Shown here: piece by piece, positions 28,283-37,700 of the stretch | How the letters are laid out: every line of letters starts with the position of its first letter | How positions within the stretch are numbered: the first letter of the stretch is position 1 | NCBI GenBank assembly: GCA_963806495.1 | Contig: CAWDYA010000008.1 | Coordinates: 434,001 to 498,000, forward strand | DNA: 64,000 bases | Source of the DNA: CAWDYA01 sp963806495 | GTDB lineage: Bacteria > Acidobacteriota > Polarisedimenticolia > JACPZX01 > DASXTC01 | Direction of reading: 5' to 3' | Notes under the pieces: model-generated | The model's input: the letters and a program-made list of their open reading frames with translations, nothing else | What the model was told of the DNA's origin: nothing | Databases searched by the model: none | Position numbers and translations under genes: made by a program

Positions 28283-31053
28283 GGCAACTGCTGCGGGCGC
28301 ACGAGTACTGGCGTCTGAGAGGGGTATCGGCCGACCTGGTGATCCTGAACGCGAGGGGAGCTTCCTATTCCCAGGATCTCCAGCAGTCGATCGAGACCAT
28401 GGTTCGGGCGATCCAGTCCGACATCGGACACGAGACCCACGGCGATCACGGCAAGGTCTTCGTCCTCCGTGAGGATCTCCTGTCCCCGCAGGACCTGGTC
28501 CTGCTGCGCTCGGCGGCACGCGTGCTGATCCTCGCGAACCGGGGCTCGCTGTCCGAACAGACCGTCCGTCTGGGACGAACGGGGCAGACTCCGCGTCCCC
28601 GCCGGCCGCGCGCGGACGCCGGAACAGCGATCCCGCCCGCGCTGGACCTCGAGTTCTTCAACGGCATGGGAGGATTCACGCCTGACGGACGCGAATACAT
28701 CACGGTGCTGGGCAGGGGGCAGTGGACCCCCGCTCCCTGGATCAACGTGGTGGCGAACCCGGCGTTCGGATTCCAGGTCTCGGAGTCCGGCTCGGGGTCG
28801 ACCTGGTCCGTCAACAGCCGGGAGAACAAGCTGACGCCCTGGTCGAACGACCCGGTAGGCGACGCCCCCGGCGAGACGATCTACGTGCGTGACCTGGACA
28901 CCGGCACGGTGTGGGGACCCACCTGCCTCCCCATCCGCGAAGAAGGCCGGCCGTATGTCATCCGGCACGGCCAGGGGTACAGCCGCTTCGAGCACACGGC
29001 GCACGGCATCGCGATGGATCTGATGATGCTCGTGCCCCTGAGCGATCCGGTCAAGATCTCACGGCTCACGCTGGAGAACCTGTCCGGGCACACCCGGCGG
29101 CTCTCGGTCACTGCCTATGCGGAGTGGGTGCTCGGTGTCGCCCGCCCGGGCTCCGCTCCGTTCGTGGTCACCAGCATGGACCCTGCGACCGGAGCGATGT
29201 TCGCGCGCAACGCATGGAACGGAGAGTTCGCCGATCGGCTCGCCTTCGCCGATCTCGGCGGGCTCCAGACCTCCTGGACCGGCGACCGGCTCGAGTTCCT
29301 GGGCCGCAACACCACTCTCGACCATCCCGAATCGCTCGAACGTGGCGAAAGACTCTCGGGAAGAACGGGCGCGGGCCTGGATCCCTGCGCCGCCCTGCAG
29401 ACGATCGTCGAGATCGAGCCCGGGGGTCGCGCCGAGGTGCTGTTCCTCCTCGGACAGGGCGAGAGTCCCGAGGAGTCACGGGTCCTGATCGAGCGCTATC
29501 GCGCGACGAGCTGCGACCAGGTCCTCCGGGAGGTGCGCGAGCACTGGGACGGCCTGCTGGAGTCGGTGCAGGTGAAGACACCGGATCGTTCCATGGATCT
29601 CATGCTCAACCGGTGGCTCCTGTACCAGACCCTCTCGTGCCGGATCTGGTCCCGATCCGCGCTCTACCAGTCGGGAGGCGCCTACGGCTTCCGCGACCAG
29701 CTGCAGGACGTGATGGCCCTGGCGGCGGTCCGACCCGACATCGCTCGCGAGCAGATCCTGCGGGCCGCCGCACGACAATTCGAGGAGGGAGACGTCCAGC
29801 ACTGGTGGCATCCGCCCACGGGGCGCGGGGTGCGAACGCGTATCTCCGACGACCGTCTCTGGCTCGTCTATGCCGTGAGCCACTATCTCCGGACGGCCGT
29901 GGACGAGGCTGTGCTCGATGAAGAGGTGCCGTGGCTCGCAGGGGCGCTGCTGGAGGATCGGCAGCAGGAAGCGTACTTCGTGCCCGCGGAATCGCAGCAG
30001 CGGTCGACGCTGTACGAGCATTGCGCGCGAGCCCTCGACCGGAGTCTCGACGTGGGCAGCCACGGTCTGCCCCTGATCGGAGCCGGGGACTGGAACGACG
30101 GCATGAACCGGGTCGGTCAGGAGGGCCGAGGAGAGAGCGTCTGGCTTGGCTGGTTCCTTCTCGTGAATCTGAGGGAGTTCGCCCCGATTGCCGACCTGCG
30201 CGGGGATAGCGAGCGCGCGGCACGATGGCGGGCGAGGGCCGATGCGCTCCAGGTTTCGCTGGACCGGGACGGCTGGGACGGTGAGTGGTACCGGCGCGCG
30301 TACTTCGACGACGGGACACCGATCGGTTCGGCGGGGAACGACGAGTGCCGGATCGACTCGATCTCGCAGTCCTGGGCGGTTCTCTCGGGCGAAGGCGTCG
30401 GGGATCGGGCACGGCAGGCCATGGAGTCTGTCGACCGTCATCTCGTCCGGCGGGCCGACCGGCTTCTGCTGCTCCTCACCCCGCCGTTCGACCGGACGGT
30501 TCTCGATCCCGGCTACATCAAGGGCTACCCCCCGGGGATCCGGGAGAACGGCGGGCAATACACGCACGCCGCGATCTGGTCGGTCATGGCCTTCGCCGAG
30601 ATGGGCGACGGCGACAAGGCGGCGGACCTGTTCAATCTGCTGAACCCCATCCACCACGCAAAGAGCCGGGCGGATGTCCGCAGGTACAAGGTGGAGCCGT
30701 ACGCCGTGGCCGCGGACATCTACTCCGAGCCGCCCCACACGGGACGTGGGGGATGGACCTGGTATACGGGCGCCGCGGGCTGGCTGCACCGTGCGGGCCT
30801 GGAGTGGATCCTCGGTTTCCGGAAGCAGGGGTCCGCCCTTCGCATCGATCCGTGCATTCCCGGGCGGTGGAGAGGCTTCGAGATCACCTACCGGTTCGGC
30901 AGTACCGTCTACCGGATCGCCGTGAAGAACCCGAAAGGAGTGTGCCGCGGGGTCTCACGGCTCAGCCTCGACGGAACCCTGCTCCCGACCGGCACGCTCG
31001 TCCCGCTGTCCGACGACGGCGGCGAGCATCACATCGAGGTGATTCTCGGATAG
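28279..31053 (+). CDS. ndvB: Cyclic beta-1,2-glucan synthase, C-terminal GH94 fragment
   Basis: Family-like sequence in this frame actually begins near 28230 (DLPIAVVRVETDEELDVVRQ), ahead of the GTG at 28279 that a gene finder would use. It carries the second GH94 beta sandwich (FNGMGGFTPDGREYITVLG, GYSRFEHTAHGIAMDLMM) and the (alpha/alpha)6 phosphorylase-like barrel. The catalytic loop GAGDWNDGMNRVG supplies the acid Asp, and VEPYAVAADIY and GWTWYTGAAGWL are further family blocks. In NdvB this domain controls ring size by phosphorolysis. With the other two fragments the protein would be about 2,850 residues, the normal size. Confidence 0.88.
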   Translation: MRQLLRAHEYWRLRGVSADLVILNARGASYSQDLQQSIETMVRAIQSDIGHETHGDHGKVFVLREDLLSPQDLVLLRSAARVLILANRGSLSEQTVRLGRTGQTPRPRRPRADAGTAIPPALDLEFFNGMGGFTPDGREYITVLGRGQWTPAPWINVVANPAFGFQVSESGSGSTWSVNSRENKLTPWSNDPVGDAPGETIYVRDLDTGTVWGPTCLPIREEGRPYVIRHGQGYSRFEHTAHGIAMDLMMLVPLSDPVKISRLTLENLSGHTRRLSVTAYAEWVLGVARPGSAPFVVTSMDPATGAMFARNAWNGEFADRLAFADLGGLQTSWTGDRLEFLGRNTTLDHPESLERGERLSGRTGAGLDPCAALQTIVEIEPGGRAEVLFLLGQGESPEESRVLIERYRATSCDQVLREVREHWDGLLESVQVKTPDRSMDLMLNRWLLYQTLSCRIWSRSALYQSGGAYGFRDQLQDVMALAAVRPDIAREQILRAAARQFEEGDVQHWWHPPTGRGVRTRISDDRLWLVYAVSHYLRTAVDEAVLDEEVPWLAGALLEDRQQEAYFVPAESQQRSTLYEHCARALDRSLDVGSHGLPLIGAGDWNDGMNRVGQEGRGESVWLGWFLLVNLREFAPIADLRGDSERAARWRARADALQVSLDRDGWDGEWYRRAYFDDGTPIGSAGNDECRIDSISQSWAVLSGEGVGDRARQAMESVDRHLVRRADRLLLLLTPPFDRTVLDPGYIKGYPPGIRENGGQYTHAAIWSVMAFAEMGDGDKAADLFNLLNPIHHAKSRADVRRYKVEPYAVAADIYSEPPHTGRGGWTWYTGAAGWLHRAGLEWILGFRKQGSALRIDPCIPGRWRGFEITYRFGSTVYRIAVKNPKGVCRGVSRLSLDGTLLPTGTLVPLSDDGGEHHIEVILG

Positions 31054-31155
31054 GCGCCCTGTGGAATCACCGACGATGAGGAGGCTGGACACCGGTGCTT
31101 CCCCCTGAATATGCTGACCTGCGGATCGGAACCACATAGAGAAAGGGACGCGGAC

Positions 31156-32343
31156 ATGAGCGGCGGGCGACGGGTCGTCGTCACGGGGATGGGGGCGATC
31201 ACCGCCGCCGGTGCGGGCGTGGAGGCGTTCTGGCGCGCCTGCATCGAGGGTCGCTCGGCCCTGCGGCCGCTGACAGGCCCGGACTTCACATGCTTCGGCG
31301 CCCCTCCTGCGGGTGAGGTCGCGGAGCCTCTCCGGGCGGAAGAGGATCGTGCAGCGGGTCTCGCGGTTGCGGCCGCCGCCGAGGCGATCGATGCGGCCGG
31401 TTACGCGGCTCCGCGGCTGCCACCGACCTCGGGGATCGCGCTGGGGACCTGTCTGGGAGGTGCGCGAGCGGTGTTCTCCTGGCTGGATGCGGGGCGGCAG
31501 CGCGGCGTGCAGGCCCGAGCCTCCGCCCCTTCGTCCGCGTGGCTCGGGCACCCGGCCCTGCGCCTGGCCTCGGAGTACGGTCTGGGGGGGCCGGTCGTCT
31601 CGCTCTCTTCGGCCTGCTCCTCCGGGGCCGCCGCCATCGCCCATGCCTCCGATTGCCTCCGTCGCGGCGAGACGGATCTGATGCTGGCCGGAGGCGTCGA
31701 CGCGCTGTCGGCCTTCGTCGTCTCGGGCTTCTGGATCCTGCGTGCCCTGACCTCGACCTGCGTGCGTCCTTTCGATCGACGGCGCGATGGGCTGGCCCTC
31801 GGTGAAGGTGCCGGTTTCGTCGTGCTGGAGGATCGCGCGCGCGCCGAGGCGCGGGGCGCCCCCATACTCGCGGAAATACTGGGCAGTGGCAGCGCCGGCG
31901 ACGCGCACCACATGACCGGTCCCTCTCCGACCGGGGACGGTGCCTTGCGAGCGATGTCCGCCGCGCTGCGCGACGCAGGCCGGACCCCGGAGTGCGTCGA
32001 GTTCATCAGCGCCCATGGAACCGGCACGCCGCAGAACGATCGCATGGAGATGCTCGCGATCAGGCGTCTCTTCGGGGACCGGGCGGCGCGTATCCCGGTC
32101 AATTCCATCAAGCCGATCATAGGGCACACCCTCGGGGCCGCCGGAGCGCTCGATGCGATCCTCTGCGTCAAGGTGCTGCAGGACGGTGTTCTCCCGCCGA
32201 CGATCAACAGCGATGAGCCCGACCCCGACTGCGACCTCGCTGATATCCCTCGCTCGCCCCGCCGGCAGCGAGTGCGCTGCGCGTTGTCCACGTCGTCGGC
32301 GTTCGCCGGCCACAACGTGTCGCTGCTCCTGGGTCTGCCATGA
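31156..32343 (+). CDS. Beta-ketoacyl-ACP synthase (FabF/ApeO-like)
   Basis: 395 residues, thiolase fold, full catalytic triad: Cys154 in SLSSACSSGAAA, His287 in ISAHGTGT and His324 in KPIIGHTLGAAG. The N-terminus VVVTGMGAITAAG is typical. It would catalyse decarboxylative condensation of malonyl-ACP with an acyl chain. The start at 31156 follows GAAAGGGA; the frame extends to 31111 without a better site. Its stop overlaps the start of the next ketosynthase-like gene by four bases (ATGA). The pair resembles KS plus chain-length-factor partners of aryl-polyene and type II polyketide systems. Confidence 0.9.
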   Translation: MSGGRRVVVTGMGAITAAGAGVEAFWRACIEGRSALRPLTGPDFTCFGAPPAGEVAEPLRAEEDRAAGLAVAAAAEAIDAAGYAAPRLPPTSGIALGTCLGGARAVFSWLDAGRQRGVQARASAPSSAWLGHPALRLASEYGLGGPVVSLSSACSSGAAAIAHASDCLRRGETDLMLAGGVDALSAFVVSGFWILRALTSTCVRPFDRRRDGLALGEGAGFVVLEDRARAEARGAPILAEILGSGSAGDAHHMTGPSPTGDGALRAMSAALRDAGRTPECVEFISAHGTGTPQNDRMEMLAIRRLFGDRAARIPVNSIKPIIGHTLGAAGALDAILCVKVLQDGVLPPTINSDEPDPDCDLADIPRSPRRQRVRCALSTSSAFAGHNVSLLLGLP

Positions 32344-33335
32344 GATTCGTCCGTCTCGATCCCGCACCGGGATTCATGGGTTTCGGCGTGCTGACGCCGG
32401 CCGGGGTGGGAGTGGCCGGTCTCCTGGACACCGGCGTGCCCGACTCGTCCGTGAGTGTCACGATACCCGCCGAGCCTGCGGTCCCGGCCGGCTCGCCCGG
32501 CCTGCACCTCCGCAGCCTCGATCGCTACGGGACGCTTGGCCGCGCGGCAGCGATCGCGGCACTGGTCGACGCCGGCATCGCCCCGCCTGAGAGGGTCGAT
32601 CCGGATTGGGGTGTCGCGATAGGCTCCGGTCTCGGGTGCGGGACCAGCAGCCTCCAGCATCACTTCGATCGGCGCGACGGACCCGCTGCGGAGCTGCGCC
32701 CGGCCGTCTTCGTCCGTACCGTTTCCAGCGCCGTCAACTTCGACATCTCCCTGGCCTGCCGCGCGGGAGGGGCGAGCGAGACCTTCGTGTCGGGATGGGC
32801 CGCCGGTGCCGAGGCGATGGTTTCGGCCTGCGCCGCGCTCGCCGAGGGGCGCGCGCGGTACATGCTCGCCGGCGGGATCGAGGCGCCGGACGCGCGCGTC
32901 GGGGAGTTGCACGTCGCCTTCCGGCGTGACGCGTCTCTACCATGGCTTCCCCGGCGACTTTCCGAGGGCGCGGCGGTCGCGGTGCTGGGGCTCGATGGCC
33001 GTGCCGCCGGGCCGGAGCCGCTACGGCTGCGCGCCTATGGCCGAATACACGATCCGGCGGGACGGTTTTCTCTCGCGGGGGCCCTGGACGCGCTCCGGCC
33101 GCTGCGCTTCCGGTCCGTACTCATCGCCAACGCGATACCGCCCGACCTCCTGGCGCGCTGGCACAGCGAGGCGGGCTCGGTGCACCTCCTCTCATTGCCC
33201 CGATGCGCCGGCGAGCTCGGTGCGGCCGGGGCGCCGGTCGCAGTGGCAATCGCGGCGGCGCGCCGGCTCGAGAGCGTCCTGGTGATCGCCCGGGGAGTCG
33301 AGGGAGGCACCGTGGCGCTCGCCGTCGGAGGATGA
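32340..33335 (+). CDS. Ketosynthase-fold partner without catalytic Cys (CLF-like)
   Basis: 331 residues, shorter than the ~400 of a full ketosynthase. Aligned by eye to the KS before it, the nucleophile region SSACSSGAAA becomes VSGWAAGAEAM, so Trp153 takes the place of the Cys. The following YMLAGGIEAPDA matches the partner's LMLAGGVDALSA. The HGTGT and GHTLGAAG histidine motifs are absent. It keeps the thiolase-fold ends (GFGVLTPAGVG; GVEGGTVALAVGG). This is what is expected of a non-catalytic chain-length-factor-type subunit that dimerises with the preceding enzyme. ATGA overlap ensures coupled translation. Confidence 0.75.
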   Translation: MRFVRLDPAPGFMGFGVLTPAGVGVAGLLDTGVPDSSVSVTIPAEPAVPAGSPGLHLRSLDRYGTLGRAAAIAALVDAGIAPPERVDPDWGVAIGSGLGCGTSSLQHHFDRRDGPAAELRPAVFVRTVSSAVNFDISLACRAGGASETFVSGWAAGAEAMVSACAALAEGRARYMLAGGIEAPDARVGELHVAFRRDASLPWLPRRLSEGAAVAVLGLDGRAAGPEPLRLRAYGRIHDPAGRFSLAGALDALRPLRFRSVLIANAIPPDLLARWHSEAGSVHLLSLPRCAGELGAAGAPVAVAIAAARRLESVLVIARGVEGGTVALAVGG

Positions 33336-33383
33336 GCACGCGGAGAGCCGGGAGTCCTGACGCCTCGCCATCCTCGGGAGCGG

Positions 33384-34103
33384 CTACGGGGACCGAGGAT
33401 GTCGAGCCGCCTCGGCCACGAGGACCACGTTGCCGGGATGGAACCGGCTCGCCACCTCGTCCTGCTCGACGCGAAAACCGAGATCGACGAGTGCGGTGCG
33501 CAGCTCCGAGATGGGACGGAAACGCACCGCTGCTCCCCGGTTCCACCCCGCGCGGGTGACCCACGTCTCGCTGAATCGTGTCCAGCGCGCGCCCCCACCA
33601 CGGGCGCCGTCACCTTCCCGGATGATCAGGCGACCACCCGGCCTGAGCGCCGCACGGCACCGACGGAGAAGCCCCATTTGTCTGTCGGCCTCGTCGTAGT
33701 GGAGCACGTCGACCAGGGTGATGACATCGCAGGCGGGCAGCGGAGAGGTATGCATGTCGCCTTCGATCAGCTCCACACCCGGTAGACCACGGGCCGCGTG
33801 ATGCCCGCAGCGCATCTTCTCCCTGTCCCATTCGATGCCGAGGACGCGACGTCGCTCGCCGAGCTCCCCGAGCAGCACCGGCAGCATCCCCAGACCGGTA
33901 CCCAGATCCACCGTGAACGAGTCGGTGCCGATTCGCCGTGCTATGGCGCGGTAGCACGGATCCATGCGGTACTTCACACGGGCGTACCACCGGAATCGCC
34001 CGGGAAGCCCGACATACCGCGTCGCCGCGGCCTTGAGGGCACGCCCGATGGGATCACGAGAGGTCCTGACGGTGCCGATCAATCCGCCTCCCCCACTGAT
34101 CAT
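33384..34103 (-). CDS. Class I SAM-dependent methyltransferase 1
   Basis: 239 residues. Motif I is TVDLGTGLGMLPVLLGELG, followed by VLGIEWDREK (acidic ribose-binding residue), a GDMHTSPLPACDVITLVDVL post-motif and the CRAALRPGGRLIIREGD strand. The N-terminal helices (GRFRWYARVKYRMDPCYRAI) are basic and may bind a membrane or phosphorylated substrate. The substrate is unknown. It lies on the strand opposite to the ketosynthases and the ABC genes and converges on the KS-like gene 48 bp away. The start at 34103 is the most likely ATG, though its ribosome site is weak; longer reading to 34265 is less plausible. Confidence 0.75.
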   Translation of the reverse strand: MISGGGGLIGTVRTSRDPIGRALKAAATRYVGLPGRFRWYARVKYRMDPCYRAIARRIGTDSFTVDLGTGLGMLPVLLGELGERRRVLGIEWDREKMRCGHHAARGLPGVELIEGDMHTSPLPACDVITLVDVLHYDEADRQMGLLRRCRAALRPGGRLIIREGDGARGGGARWTRFSETWVTRAGWNRGAAVRFRPISELRTALVDLGFRVEQDEVASRFHPGNVVLVAEAARHPRSP

Positions 34104-34185
34104 GACAGCGGAACCTCGGCGGGTTCCCCCCAGACGTATGCCGCCACCGAGCGAACCTGCCCATGATTCGGTAGAATACACCGTT

Positions 34186-34944
34186 ATGTCCCTCCCCCGC
34201 GCGCCCCACCGGCCCCTCGAGCCGGAATCAGCTCCGCCGAGCTTCGAGGCCTCGGGTCTCCGCAAGACCTACCGACTCGGCACGGTCACCATCGAGGCTC
34301 TGCGTGGGGTCGATCTCGTCGTCACCAGAGGCGAGTTCGTGGTCGTCGCGGGACCTTCGGGATGCGGAAAGACATCGCTCTTCAACCTGCTCGGCGGCCT
34401 CGACGGGCCCGACTCGGGGAGCGTGCTGTTCGAGGGGAGCGACCTCGGCGAGCTGACCTCCACCGAGAAGACATTGTTCCTCCGGCGCGAGGTCGGCTTC
34501 GTCTTCCAGTCCTTCAACCTCGTTCCCGTGCTCACCGCCTACGAGAACGTCGAGTACCCGCTGTGGATCGACGGCGTCGGCCGGGCCGAGCGGCGTCGCC
34601 GTACGCATGAGGCCCTCGCCTCGGTGGGTCTCGCCGATCGCATGCATCAGCGGCCCGACCAGCTCTCGGGGGGCGAGCGCCAGCGTGTCGCGCTCGCGCG
34701 CGGCCTCGTCCACGACCCGCGCGTGATCCTCGCCGACGAGCCCACGGCGAACCTCGACTCGAAGACGGGAGCGGATATCATCGATCTGCTGGCGCGAACC
34801 AACTCCGAGCGGGGCACGACGTTTCTCATCGCCACCCATGACCCGGCCATCATCGAGCGGTCGCCGCGGACGGTCCGCCTCCTCGACGGGCGTGTCGTCG
34901 CCGACGAGCTCGCGGGACCTCGCCGCCCGGCAGGCGCCCGATGA
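34186..34944 (+). CDS. ABC transporter ATPase, LolD/MacB type
   Basis: 252 residues. Walker A GPSGCGKTS (residues 56-64), Q loop FVFQSFNLVPVLTAYENV, signature LSGGERQRVALARGL, Walker B VILADEPTANLDS, and switch His in IATHDP. FNLVP and DEPTANLDSKTG are characteristic of the LolD/MacB/FtsE group, which drives lipoprotein or lipid extraction instead of transport through a channel. There is no Shine-Dalgarno; TAGAAT at 34172-34177 sits eight bases before the ATG, so the mRNA may be nearly leaderless. The ATGA overlap at 34941 couples it to the permease. Confidence 0.9.
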   Translation: MSLPRAPHRPLEPESAPPSFEASGLRKTYRLGTVTIEALRGVDLVVTRGEFVVVAGPSGCGKTSLFNLLGGLDGPDSGSVLFEGSDLGELTSTEKTLFLRREVGFVFQSFNLVPVLTAYENVEYPLWIDGVGRAERRRRTHEALASVGLADRMHQRPDQLSGGERQRVALARGLVHDPRVILADEPTANLDSKTGADIIDLLARTNSERGTTFLIATHDPAIIERSPRTVRLLDGRVVADELAGPRRPAGAR

Positions 34945-36182
34945 AATTCGCCGTGATCGCCTTGCGAAATCTTGCACGGAACCGTCGGCGAACGCTCCTG
35001 TCGCTGCTGATCGTCGCCGCAGGGACGGTCGGAGGTCTCCTCACGGGCGGCTTCATCCGGTTTTCGTTCGAAGGTCTGCGTGAGGCGATCATCCACGGCG
35101 GCCTCGGCCAGATCGAGGTCGTGCCTCACAGCGATATCGAGGAGAGCGGGCCATCTCCGGAGCGGTCGGGGCTCCCCGGCATGGCGGGATGGCAGGCGCT
35201 GCAAAGCGAGATCGAGACGATGCCTCATGTCCTCGCCGCCGGCGCGGTCGTGCAGTTCACGGGCATGATGTCGAACGGTGACAGGTCAGCCGCGGTGCTC
35301 GCATTGGCCGGCGAGCCGGAGCGCGAGCGCCGCATGCGGTTCGAGGTGAAGCTGCGCGAGGGGGCGGCCCTGTCCGACACGCCGCCCCCCGAAGGGGAAG
35401 ACACGGTCCTCCTCGGGACGGTCCTCGCGGGCAACCTCGGCGCGGGGACCGGGGACGTGCTCACGCTGCTCGGCATCACGACCGACGGGACCCTCAACGC
35501 GCTGGATCTCCGCGTGGCCGGGCTGATCACGACGGGACTCCAGGAGCTGGACTCCCGGATCGTCAAGATGCATCTCGCGAGCGCGCAGCGACTCCTCGGC
35601 ACGCAGAACATCTCGTCTCTCGTCATCGGGCTCGACGACACATCGCGGACCCCGGAGATCAAGGCGGCCCTCGAGCAACGCCTCCGCGGGAGGGTGCCTT
35701 CCCTGGCGGTCGTCGACTGGAGGACGCGGGCGCCGTTTTACGGGCAGGTGGAATCCCTGTACCTCGGCATCTTCTGGTTCCTCGGATTGGTCATCTTCGT
35801 CCTCGTCTGTCTGTCGACCTCGAACACTCTCATGATGTCCATCATGGAGCGCGTGCGCGAAATCGGGACGCTGCTCTCCATCGGGACGAGCCGCCTGCAG
35901 GTAGCGGCGATCGTTCTGTTCGAGGCCCTGTGGCTCGGTCTGCTGGGGGCCCTCGCCGGAGACCTCATCGGGCTCGCCCTGGTCGCCGTCATCAACGGGC
36001 TCGAAATCCGGATGCCGCCCCCGCCCGGGGCCACAGGCGGCATCGAGCTCCAGCTCGCAACGGCGCCGGGCGACTTCGCGATCGCCGTCCTCCTCATGCT
36101 CGTGATCCTCGTGATCGCGGCCGCGGTGCCCGTGGGCGTTTCGGTCCGGCTCAAGATCGCGGATGCGCTGCGGCATGTGTAG
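34941..36182 (+). CDS. ABC transporter permease, LolC/E-MacB type
   Basis: 413 residues with the four-helix layout of type VII ABC permeases: helix 1 (LLSLLIVAAGTVGGLLTGGF), a ~200-residue periplasmic domain, then three C-terminal helices. These begin at IFWFLGLVIFVLVCLSTSNT, followed by the FtsX-like coupling segment MSIMERVREIGTLLSIGTSR. Such permeases move substrates between inner membrane and periplasmic carriers by a piston-like motion. With the ATPase before it and the LolA-like carrier after it, it forms a complete Lol-like export path inside a fatty-acyl biosynthesis locus. Confidence 0.88.
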   Translation: MKFAVIALRNLARNRRRTLLSLLIVAAGTVGGLLTGGFIRFSFEGLREAIIHGGLGQIEVVPHSDIEESGPSPERSGLPGMAGWQALQSEIETMPHVLAAGAVVQFTGMMSNGDRSAAVLALAGEPERERRMRFEVKLREGAALSDTPPPEGEDTVLLGTVLAGNLGAGTGDVLTLLGITTDGTLNALDLRVAGLITTGLQELDSRIVKMHLASAQRLLGTQNISSLVIGLDDTSRTPEIKAALEQRLRGRVPSLAVVDWRTRAPFYGQVESLYLGIFWFLGLVIFVLVCLSTSNTLMMSIMERVREIGTLLSIGTSRLQVAAIVLFEALWLGLLGALAGDLIGLALVAVINGLEIRMPPPPGATGGIELQLATAPGDFAIAVLLMLVILVIAAAVPVGVSVRLKIADALRHV

Positions 36183-37063
36183 CCGGGGGCTGTCCGCGGC
36201 CGTTCTCGCGGTCCTCGCCTTGATTCCCGCGACCATCGAGGCCGCGACGATCACGCCCGAGGCCGCTGCGGAAATCCTCAGAAAGAGCGACGTCGCGAGC
36301 CTCGCGCCGGAGTCATTCCGCGCGCGGTTCCGGATCACCCCCATGCGTGAGCAGCCGGACCCGATGGATGTCGAAGTCTGGGTCTCGGGAGAATCGAAGA
36401 GTCTCGTCCGATTCCTGGGATCGAAGGAGGAGGGGAAGTACCTTCTTCGGCTCGGTGATGTCGTCTGGTTCCTGGCACCCGGCGCGAGAAAGCCGATCAA
36501 GCTGAGTCCCGCGCGCCGGCTGCGCGGGGGCGCGTCGATCGATGACATCCTCGGGATCCATTACGGGCGCGACTATGTCATCGAGGACGCCACGGAGACC
36601 GGGGAGGCGGGAGATCCTCTCGTCGTCCTGGACCTGGTGGCGAGGAACCCGCACGTTCCCTACCCGAAGGTCCGTTACTTCGTTCGACGCGCGACGAACA
36701 GGCCCGTCCGCGCCGAGTATCTCCTGAGAAGCGGGAAGACATCGTCGGTCGTGGAGTTTCTCGAGTGGGAAAACGGGAGCCGCCCCGTCGTCCGCAAGCT
36801 CGTCATCACCGACCGTCTCCACTCCGGAACTCCGGACCGAGGTCACGCTCCTCGAGATGGAGGAACGGGAGATCCCCGACGGTCTGTTCGACCTCGACGA
36901 CCCGTCGGAGAGGGAAAAGCTCGAGCGCCACGAGCCGGAGGCCGGTGTCTCGCTCATGCGCGGCTTCTCCGGCAGACGAGCAGCACCTCGTCCACACCGG
37001 TGGTGTCGATCATGCCCGGAACCATCCGCAGGCGGCTCTCGAAGAACAGCCCGATCGGCATGA
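36163..37063 (+). pseudogene. LolA-like outer-membrane lipoprotein-sorting protein, frameshifted near C-terminus
   Basis: Starts at ATG 36163 or 36175, overlapping the permease stop, with signal peptide LSAAVLAVLALIPATIEA. The ~200-residue domain has the unclosed-barrel pattern of the LolA/LolB superfamily, as in VEVWVSGESKSLVRFLGSKE, LRLGDVVWFLAPGARKPIKL and YFVRRATNRPVRAEYLL. Near 36828 (CCGGAACTCCGG) a shift is needed to pass from LVITDRLHS to LRTEVTLLEMEEREIPDG and FDLDDPSEREKLE. After that the frame runs on to 37063, overlapping the opposite methyltransferase, so its own stop may also be lost. It would carry the lipid product across the periplasm. Confidence 0.7.
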
Positions 37064-37700
37064 ACACCCTGTTGTACCAGCGCATCGCGCGCTCCCTCTG
37101 TCTCGTGAGAAACCACGCGCCCATGCGGCTCAGGAGTCGGCTGCGCGGCTGCATGCCGTAGATCGCGCTGCGTTCCAGCGTCAGGCCGTGGCGAACCAGC
37201 TGCGCCAGCAGCTCCTGGGGCTGGTAGCGGCGAAGATGCCCGACCACGTCATCGAAGCTGGTCCAGCTCTCCGGGTGCAGCGGCGATGACAGCACCAGCA
37301 CCCCGCCGGGCCGCAGCACGCGCGCCAATTCACAAAACACCGGCGCATCGTCGTCCACATGCTCGATGATGTCCATCGCCATGACGACGTCGAAGGACGC
37401 ATCCTGAAACGGCAGGGCCTCGGCCGTGGCCTGCGCGGCAATCCCACCCTCCCGGGACAGCCGGGACAGCGCGGCGGGGCTGATCTCGACGAAGTGGGTG
37501 CCGGCAAGGGGCATACGCGGCCGCAGACCCGGACCGATCTCGAGGCGGCGCGGATCGGCGGCGTTGAGCTCGCAGACCAGCGGCCAGGTGTTGAAGCGCT
37601 CGGGCCGGGTCAGGTAGGTATCGGCCCACAGCGCATCGTAGAAGCGCCGGTTGATCCCGGCGGCATCCTGAGCGTTCGGATCCTTGATCATCGCGCCCAT
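36954..37700 (-). CDS. Class I SAM-dependent methyltransferase 2
   Basis: 248 residues of the Methyltransf_11 type. Motif I is RRLEIGPGLRPRMPLAG, the acidic loop is FVEISPAALSRL, motif II region FDVVMAMDIIEHVDDDAP and motif III VLRPGGVLVLSSPLHP. The C-terminal part (SRLLSRMGAWFLTRQRERAM) is basic and amphipathic, which suggests membrane contact. The start is uncertain: 37700 is chosen, 37691 or 37784 are possible. It converges on the LolA-like gene and diverges from the acyltransferase, with the two starts facing each other across a TATAAT-containing spacer. Confidence 0.75.
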   Translation of the reverse strand: MGAMIKDPNAQDAAGINRRFYDALWADTYLTRPERFNTWPLVCELNAADPRRLEIGPGLRPRMPLAGTHFVEISPAALSRLSREGGIAAQATAEALPFQDASFDVVMAMDIIEHVDDDAPVFCELARVLRPGGVLVLSSPLHPESWTSFDDVVGHLRRYQPQELLAQLVRHGLTLERSAIYGMQPRSRLLSRMGAWFLTRQRERAMRWYNRVFMPIGLFFESRLRMVPGMIDTTGVDEVLLVCRRSRA

